Position numbers and translations under genes: made by a program
Notes under the pieces: model-generated
What the model saw: the letters and a program-made list of their open reading frames with translations, nothing else
What the model was told of the DNA's origin: nothing
The model's database searches: none
Shown: piece after piece, positions 57,050 to 64,000 of the stretch
Layout: every line of letters starts with the position of its first letter
Numbering within the stretch: position 1 is the stretch's first letter
NCBI RefSeq assembly: GCF_030272615.1
Contig: NC_081410.1
Coordinates: 568,435,152-568,499,151 of the forward strand
Length of the DNA stretch: 64,000 nt
Reading direction: 5' to 3'
Source of the DNA: Cryptomeria japonica
Lineage: Eukaryota > Streptophyta > Pinopsida > Cupressales > Cupressaceae

Positions 57050-57328
57050 ATGTAGGATATTAAAATGAAACATCATTTAATTTGCATTTAGATTTTCAAA
57101 AATGTCAAATGAAATGAAATTGAATTTAAATTTGAATTTGGAATTTTAAATTAGGAGGAAATTTGGTTAATTTGAAATGAAGGGAAATTAGATTAAATAT
57201 ATTTATGAAATTTATTTAATTTGGAGGATATTAAAGGTTCATTTAATTAATAGAAGAATTTGGCTTAAAATAATTAAATAAATAAAAATATTTATTTAAT
57301 TAGATAGGACAATTTTAGGTGTCTACAG
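57050..57328 (+). mobile_element. 3' end of an LTR (TTTTAGGTGTCTACA terminus)
   Basis: AATTTAATTTG/TTTAATTAA blocks end in TTTTAGGTGTCTACA at about 57327, directly joined to integrase coding sequence. It matches the LTR ends at 37546 and 63602 in layout. The 5' end is not located. Confidence 0.55.
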
Positions 57329-57961
57329 AAGTTTCTCGAGAAATATCATATTCAATGTAAATTTTTTACACCTTATTATCCTCAATCAAATGGTCAAGTT
57401 GAGTCTTCTAATAGGATAATTGAACAAATTCTTCGAAAAACTATAAACAAGCATGGTAAGGATTGGCATACTCAATTAACCTATGCTCTGTGGGCTTATC
57501 ACGCGAGTGTGTGTGTGGCTACGGGTTGTACTCATAATCTTGTTTATGATGTCAATGCCATTATGCCTTTGGAGTTAGAGATTCCTTTTTTGAGAGTCTC
57601 TCTTAGGGGTATAGTGGCTGATGATTCCTATAGAGAGCAAATACTTCAACAACTTGAGATGCTCGATGAATGGTGTATAAATGGCCTTGAACATATTCAA
57701 GTGTATCATAAAAATTTGCAAAAAAGCTACAATGATAAGGTTATTCAACATTCCTTCTCGGTAGGGGACTTAGTCCTTTATGAGAATCAATGCAACGTGA
57801 ATGCCTTACCTAAGGATAAAGGAAAGTTCAGTCCTAATTGGCTTGGACCATACATTGTTGTGGATGTCTATGGATCAGGTGCTTACAGGGTAGTAGATGT
57901 AGAAGGTACACCTCCCAAGGAACCCATAAATGTTATGCACCTTTGTAGATACTATGCCTAG
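57329..57961 (+). pseudogene. Ty3/gypsy integrase C-terminal part
   Basis: An open frame from the LTR junction to TAG 57961 (210 codons) reads KFLEKYHIQCKFFTPYYPQS, then NGQVESSNRIIEQILRK with the third catalytic Glu, WHTQLTYALWAYHAS, LELEIPFLRVSL, SFSVGDLVLYENQ, and a GPY/F module (NWLGPYIVVDVYGSGAYRV). It ends in NVMHLCRYYA. The first catalytic Asps, RT and RNase H are missing; the 5' side is cut by the LTR end. No stop interrupts it, so it is younger than most of the window. Confidence 0.88.
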
Positions 57962-58555
57962 TTCTATTTCTCTCTCTCTCTCACTCTCTTTCTTTCTTTC
58001 TAGTCTTTTTTCTGTTCTCTCTCTATATCATTTTCTTCAAAATCGAGTAATATTTAAGAATATCTTCATTAAAGAATGTAAGATTAAATGATGTTATATT
58101 GTTTGGTCTACATTACTTCATTCTTGACAATCATGTTTTATTACTGCATTGTTTGTCTTGGATTCTTTTTATGTAAATTATAATGGATTTACATTTCATA
58201 TGTGCTAGCATGTTATACAATTTCTTATGTGTTAAGTAGAATTATATCATGTTGTGTTTAATTAGAGTTAATTAAATCACATTAGTCATATAGTTCTAAT
58301 GCTTAATACATTCTTCTTTTATATCATCAAAGTAGAATTTGATTAAATACTTAGTTATTTAATTAAATCACACATGTATCAATTTAATCATGAAGTATTG
58401 ATAAATAAATCACATGGAAATTAAATCAGATATACATTCTCATTACTAAATCTGGTACTTCTAATCTAAGTAATGTGTACATTGTTTAAGCACTACAAAT
58501 AACATAATCATGAGTGTCATCATATATACATCAATACATCAAAATAATCTCCTAT
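57962..58555. other. Noncoding DNA downstream of gypsy integrase
   Basis: TTTCTCTCTCTCTCTCAC pyrimidine run at 57968-58020, then AT-rich DNA with a TTAATTAAATCACA motif repeated at about 58260-58420. No gene. Confidence 0.4.
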
Positions 58556-58559
58556 CCCT

Positions 58560-60921
58560 AGGACTAGTAGTAGGAGGATGATGGCTAGATGCCCCTCCCG
58601 ATCTGGCTATGTGGGTGGCCCCATGGGTGTGTATCATGATACAGACTGTGAGTGACTCTACGAGGAAATCCTATGATATCTCTCCATCATGATCCCTCGG
58701 TATGTGGCTACCTTTGTCTGTGCGGCCACTAGGTCATGCTTTGTCTGTCGTAATATGTCTTGTAGGACCTCCACCTCCGTCCGAATAGGGGAGAAAAGGT
58801 CTTCATGTTGTCCTGCACTCCTCTGGGATTTGTGCGGAATCTGTGTAGAACTTGGAATGTGTGCAGTCTAAATAAGGTCTGTAACTGCATTCTGAATCAG
58901 AGAATGCCACTCCTGGATAGTAGCTGCAAGATAGAGAAATTTTTCATTAGTAACATTCTATATCATCGAATTTAAGATAGGTAGGATGCATATGTTAATC
59001 AATAACAGGGCACATTACCTAGATCTCCCTCTCGCCAGTGAGGATCGTGGACAATGACTAATTAAGACTAAGACTTGCTAGGCTCCCCCCGCTTGTACTG
59101 TCTCTGTATAATCAGTGTGGGATGATGGGGATCAGGATCAAGACCCCTTATGGGATCCCTCTCTGCTCGTCGTGGGAGACTCAATGGGTCTAGGGTTCTG
59201 GTATCCTCTCTGGAGTGGTGAACTGTACCTGACTCATCCTCCTCATCCTCATTCGTCCTTTTCCTCATCCTCATCATCTCCATCCTGATCTCCCTCTCTG
59301 GTATCAGGATTGCCTCCATCTCTGCCCGCTTCCTACTCCTTTGTGTCATCACCCTGATCATCTGAATCCTCCTCGGATGCATCAGATCCCTCTTTCTTTC
59401 CGGTCTGTCTCCATGGTTCAGGGTTCCCTCTAGGGAAGTCTACTAGGAAAATGGCTCCAAGGTATGTTCTCCTCCACCATGTGATGCATCATCGGTGCGC
59501 GTCTGAATCATCTCTATAATTTGTCACTATGTCTTGATTTGACCCATTTGAATTTGTGATGTCGATCTCATCACTCGTAGGCCTAGGAATGGCTCCTAGC
59601 CTTGACATCACTCATGAGTGTCTAATGTATACATGCACATTAGTAGGAACACAATGCTCGAACCCAAATTGCCGCCAAACTCGGTCGAAGTAGAAAGGAA
59701 CAACTTTGTGGCTATACCGTCCCTCTAGTAGATAGTTCCTTTGCATGTTGAACATATGTTTGCAGAGCCTTGCCCACATGGACATCTCGAGGTAGGGTCT
59801 CCATATGATCTCACCTGTTGTCAATCTATCCATGCTCAACCTCCAATATAGGAGATCGCCGAATCGCTGCTCACGAGTAAGAGGATAAGCATATACCCTA
59901 GGCTACATTGGGACTAGCTCTATGGGGGCTCCACTAGGTCTAGTGCATGCAATATGCTCAAAAATCCACACTTGTAGTAGTGTGCATGTCATAAGGTTGC
60001 ATCCTTGTCCGAACACATACTCTCCAAGGTCGTGATAGAGATGTGCAAGCATGATCCGACCCCAGGAGTATACTCTCCCATGTCTCTCCATAGCTCGTAT
60101 GACATAGATGAGTCCTTCATGCATATGTGTGTCATACCCATTGGGGAACACAACTAATGCAAGGATCACAATCATGAGTTGTCTCACCAATGGAACCTTG
60201 CCTATAGGGTGTAGGAGCTAGCTGACCATAATGTGACCCCCCATCTCGCTGCGTATCACTCTCCCCACAACATATACCTTCTCTATCCTAAAATCCTCTT
60301 CTATGTAGTTGGATTGATATCTAATAGTCTCCCCCATAGGTAGTGAGAATGTCGAGGTATCTGCATCCCACAAACCCACTGCATGTAGCAAATCCCTCTC
60401 TCCCGTTGTCAGTCTCGGGATCTAATCCTGAAGGCTCCGAAAGGTGAGACTGACGGTATTCTCGCAAATGTATGGTAGTGTCTGCAAAATGCAAAACAAT
60501 CTCTCATCAGTAATCGATCAATCATCTATCATCATATAATCAATGCAATTATTCTATTATTTCTAGCATTCATCACTTGATCTAGTGTCACCATTGGTGG
60601 CCCCGAATAGGGACTAGGACGTCTTGTATGAACCGGGGCACCCTACTAGGACCATGGTGGCCTACTATGACCATGGTGCCCTAGGAGGACCAAGGCGCCC
60701 TAGGACCCTTAGGTGTCCAAAGGGTGTTCCCCGACCCAGACTAGGTGATGACATCATCAATTCTGAAAACTATGAAAACATGACAAAGTCAAATGCAATC
60801 AATGGAAAGTCAACTCACCTCGTCGAGCGGTTGGCTAGCAAGTATGAACTGGCATAGGATATCCATCCGTGTAGGTTGCTCAGGTCGGCGTCGAGGAATG
60901 ATGGCTTGTATGTGGGCTCCT
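58560..60921 (-). pseudogene. Plant mobile domain (PMD, MAIN-like) gene, broken
   Basis: Exons with GT-AG borders: 60921-60819 (HIQAIIPRRRPEQPTRMDIL), 60481-59019 (core), and from 58923 (C-terminal). The core reads LTTGERDLLHAVGLWDADTS, TFSLPMGETIRYQ, LMIVILALVVFPNGYDTHMH, RVYSWGRIMLAHLYHDLGEY, IFEHIA, IIWRPYLEMSMWARLCKHMF and FYFDRVWRQFGFEHCVP. This is the order of the PMD fold (F.LP.GE, LL..LFP, WG..LA.LYR.L, RQFG..Q.IP). An acidic Glu/Asp-rich stretch follows (59390-59230), then a coiled coil (EVEVLQDILRQTKHDLVAAQ). Several in-frame stops (for example after TFRSLQD, HIMVS, YIRHS). PMD genes occur both as host genes and in MULE-type elements; the repeat context favours a transposon copy. 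Confidence 0.75.
60630..60705. repeat. Short GGACCATGGTG/CCCTA repeat in PMD intron
   Basis: About four units of 18-22 bp with the pattern GGCACCCTA(C)TAGGACCATGGT lie in the intron between 60481 and 60819. It is more GC-rich than the flanks. Confidence 0.7.
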
Positions 60922-61463
60922 CTGCAGTGAATAGTGACAAAAGTTAGAAAGTGACAAATGAAGGTGTCACTTTCATATTTATGTATTATGCACTTTTTGA
61001 CTTTATGTTTTTAAGTTAAAACCCTAATTTATGCACTTTTTCTTCAATCTATCATATCTTGAGCTAGGAAGGTCCAATTCTCGCACCGTCGGTGGCATTG
61101 GAATCGTGAGTTCTCCCTCTTGCTTCACGTTAGTTCCATAATATGCTTGGAAAGGTAATAAAGACTTGTTGTGAACTTTCTTCATCACGATCGTTACCAC
61201 AATTCATTGTGAAAACATGATACCCTGTTTCACCTGACAAATAAGCAAGTCGAAATAGGAGGGGCATATAGCTACCTACGAATTTCATCACCTTCCCTAG
61301 TAACCATTAGGTGATTTTGTGACATAACATGTGGTTTTGTAGGGTGTAGTTCCTAATTGTGTATTGTAGATACCACTAGGGGCTTCATTCGACAACTTTT
61401 TTGTACTTTACCTTGCATATGCACATAGTGTCATATGATTGCTAAAATGGGGACTAAATGTAG
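60922..61463. other. Sequence upstream of PMD exon
   Basis: The AG before 60921 implies at least one more upstream exon, but I could not identify it. No other gene. Confidence 0.4.
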
Positions 61464-63100
61464 TGTCATAAATTGTACACCCTTGCTAGGGTGGTACAAT
61501 TTCACACTTAGGTTAGCACCTGCCTTAGTGTGTTTTGCATCTTGCATTTCTCATTCCCCTTTAAGAATTTAATTAATTAATTTAATTAAATCTAAGGTCA
61601 CATCTCATCACTTTACATATTACAAATTTTGGCCCTTTACCCTAAGTGTTCCCCTTTTCATATTATTTATCCAATGAATCATTTAATAATAAACCCTAAT
61701 TATGTCTTATTTTGACCATTTAGGCTCGATTTCGCATATCAAAACATCTCAAAATAAGTTGTAACTTTGGGATGCGCTCTAATATCATCATCTCTAACAA
61801 CCTAAAAAATTTGGTGAAAAGTTGGTCGGACCGTGGCGAGAATGCATATGGTCCGTGACTTTTTTCTCAAAATTTCGGGAGCACAATCCTATGATATAAT
61901 AATGATTAACCCAAAATATTAGTGGGAAATTCAAATCCTAGGTTGGCCTAAACATGAAATTAAGATCTAGGGTTTCATAACTAAGAGCTCTCTTTCTTCA
62001 TTTGAAGGGGTCTTCTTCTAAGAATCTAAGAGTAGTATTTTTGGAGTATTAGAGCCTTCTTTGCAGTGAAAGAGTAGATCTTTGAAGTCTTCAACAACAT
62101 TCATCTCTCATCCATCAAGAATTCATCAAGCATCATTTTATCAATTGGGGATTTTGAAGATGTATAAGAACAATAGGAGATCACCGACTGACGATTGGCT
62201 TGTACCTCTCCCTTAGGATTGGGTATTATTTCATGTTGTTTTCAGATCTTTGCATAAGCTTAATTTTGATTCATATTCATGCTTTAGATCATTTTGCATT
62301 ATGGATTTAGAGCATTTACTTTGTCAATTATAAGCAATTAAGGTTTACTCTTTAGGGTTGCTCTAGGTTGTTTACTTTCATTCTTAGGATCTTGCATATA
62401 CACAAGGTTCTTGCACACATTTTTAGTACATTATCGACTATTCGTGGAGGTGGAAATCACCAAAATGGGGGTTTGACTAAGGCAAAACCCTATATAGCCA
62501 CCCCAAACCTTCCCTTTTCAGTTGCAAGTGTAGAAATAGAAATTTAGAAGCAGTTACAGGTCTGAAAAAAACATCCACACCATCCAGAAACTTCAGAAGT
62601 TCAGAAACCTATCAAGGATAGGGGCATGACGCCCTGGTCCTACCCTCTATCAGTAGGACTTGGCAGATCAACAACTTGCAAATCTCAGAATCCCTCCTAT
62701 TAGTTGTAGCTCCAGAATTGCAGAATCAGGATAGTGGCTTGGCACCTTGGTCTCAGACATTTATGCTCAGATTTCAGACACAGGCGCACCTCTGATTTTG
62801 CCTTCTAATTTATACTTTTCAATAGTGTATCAATTGTTCTTTGATCTGCATTCTCGTATTAATATTTTCTTTCTTATTTGCTTTCTAGGTTAGATTGCAT
62901 TTTGCATCATTCCTCTCTCTCATTTACAATAAAGAAATAGAAAACCTATGAGGTAACCCATGACTCTCTCTTTCTCATAAGAAGTAGTCGACGTGTGTTA
63001 CCTCCCTAGGATCTTTCATATTTCATGAGTGTATATGAGAGTGAGTTAGGGTTTCCATACTTAGTCTCACTTTTTCCCCTACACAGGAAGACTTTGGAGA
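61464..63100 (+). mobile_element. Probable LTR and leader of a retrotransposon
   Basis: TGTCATAAATTGTACACCCT at 61464 is a plausible LTR start. The stretch has the texture of a long LTR: AAACCCTAATTATG, CTAGGGTTTCATAACTAAGAGC, TCTTCAACAACATTCATC, and a TTTGACTAAGGCAAAACCCTA block near 62470. No coding and no confirmed 3' end or TSD. Confidence 0.4.
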
Positions 63101-63229
63101 CAAATTTGTAAGAGCCTTACAAATTTGGGGAACTCAACAAGTTAACTTGTTGAAAAGGATAAATTCTTAAATGCCGTTAGAAAACTTCTAAATTTGGAGA
63201 AGTGACTTCCCCAAATTTAGGGATGTGAC

Positions 63230-63602
63230 ATGATTAGAAGAATTAAGGCTAGTTAAGTGAGATTTGAGAGGTTTTAGAAGAATGATTAGGAGGCAAGTGA
63301 GAAATGTAGGAGAATGCAAGTGGGGGGATTTTACAAATAAATATTGATTTATTTATTTGCAGAAATGATTTTAATTAAATATAAATTTAATTAAAATTGT
63401 GGAAGGGAATTTAATTAAATAAATAGAATTTATTCAATTAATGGAAGAAAAGGGGATATCAATTAAATGTTGTATTTAATTAATGGTTAGATAGAAGAAA
63501 AGGGGATATTAATTAAACCTTAGTTTAACTAATAGGATGGATAAATGATAATTAAATAAATAAAATTCATTTAATTAAGTTTTCAAGTTTTAGACATCTA
63601 CA
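63230..63602 (+). mobile_element. 3' end of an LTR (TTTTAGACATCTACA terminus)
   Basis: Repeated AATTTAATTAA blocks and AGAAGAAAAGGGGATAT (twice, near 63445 and 63490) end in TTTTAGACATCTACA at about 63601. TTTTGCCCCTCTTTGAAGTG follows, as internal retrotransposon sequence would. Third member of the shared-terminus set. Confidence 0.55.
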
Positions 63603-63714
63603 TTTTGCCCCTCTTTGAAGTGACATGTGACCGCATGTTGATTCAAAGAAAATCACTTGATATGTCACCAAAATTTCTGATTTTTGTTGTCGTTGTCAAA
63701 GTATTTGTGATAAC

Positions 63715-64000
63715 TCAGTGATGAATAGTGAGTACCAAACCGGTACTGAGAGGGGGGGGGGCGCGAATCAGTACAGGCACAAAAACTTTTCCTGAACCAG
63801 TTTGATTGCAGACTGTAAACTATTGGCAATCCCTAACACCGGTCCAAACCAGATTACTACCGGTTAAACACAGTGCAACTGTGAAAGACATGAACCGGTC
63901 AATCTTCTTAACTTTTCATACAACCTACTCCCTCATTTCCACTTTGTCCTTATGCATAAACAAATAATCTATCATCAAAGATATAATAACTTGCTAGATC
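63715..64000 (-). other. Possible copia leader, reverse orientation
   Basis: G(9)CGCGAATCAGTAC at about 63752 is, on the - strand, GATTCGCGCCCCCCCCCTCTCAGT. This matches the post-LTR GATTCACCCCCC text seen near 40418 in the opposite direction. ACCGGT-type hexamers recur five times. It is cut by the window end. Confidence 0.4.

Noticed and set aside
1-64000. tRNA, rRNA and CRISPR features
   Set aside because: No GGTTCRANYCC B-box with a matching cloverleaf was noticed, no rRNA-like sequence, and no regularly spaced repeats with unique spacers. I did not run a covariance search.

Overview
The window looks like intergenic DNA from a large, repeat-rich seed-plant nuclear genome, possibly a conifer. 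The reasons are its AT-rich composition, plant-type L1 LINEs with DUF4283 ORF1 and RNase H, Ty1/copia and Ty3/gypsy fragments, a plant mobile domain gene, GT-AG introns, and layers of nested decayed elements. I found no gene that looks intact and no tRNA or rRNA. Every coding stretch I recognise is transposon-derived or a pseudogene. The organism call is inference.

The most interesting object is a DNA transposon whose two ends are both present (6798-24790, about 18 kb). It has terminal inverted repeats starting GGTA(A/T)GTGCACAAA, matching at 23 of the first 25 positions, and a 6-bp target duplication TAGATG on both sides. Near both ends lie 29-bp-period repeats in inverted orientation with a shared AGCGCATA core. 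It carries two convergent genes. On the + strand is a decayed RNase H-fold-like transposase (8546-9338 plus 17193-19150) with a plausible D-D-E triad. On the - strand is a second gene of many small exons (24367-21765). Tandem arrays of about 52, 359 and 20 bp lie between them. I cannot place it in a named superfamily.

A 7.85-kb plant L1-type LINE (9339-17192, - strand) sits inside the transposase gene. Removing it restores the transposase reading frame across the junction. The LINE has ORF1 (DUF4283 and zinc knuckle), ORF2 (endonuclease, reverse transcriptase, zf-RVT, RNase H), and an unexpected third ORF after RNase H (11123-9522). A second, 5'-truncated LINE (49090-50856) also has a long ORF after RNase H, with a different sequence.

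Layout. 1-6797: no recognisable gene; minisatellites. 6798-24790: the transposon with its nested LINE. 24797-37260: decayed repeats, including GTCGG-palindrome repeats, a C-depleted tract, a small multi-exon gene remnant with phase-1 introns, G and AG simple repeats. 37262-41370: LTR end and a - strand Ty1/copia pol split by 2.4 kb containing a copia LTR-like leader. 41380-48060: two direct copies of a - strand AAA-ATPase pseudogene. 48600-51140: AT-rich tandem repeat holding the second LINE. 51620-53080: LINE ORF1 fragment with a probable solo LTR. 53850-56340: ancient coiled-coil coding remnant. 57050-57961: LTR end joined to a gypsy integrase C-terminus. 58560-60921: plant mobile domain pseudogene. 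61464-64000: LTR and leader sequence.

Many premature stops are what C-to-T change of CAA, CAG or CGA codons would give, as expected for methylated repeats. Coordinates of decayed features are approximate to tens of bases unless a TSD, TIR or splice site is cited.
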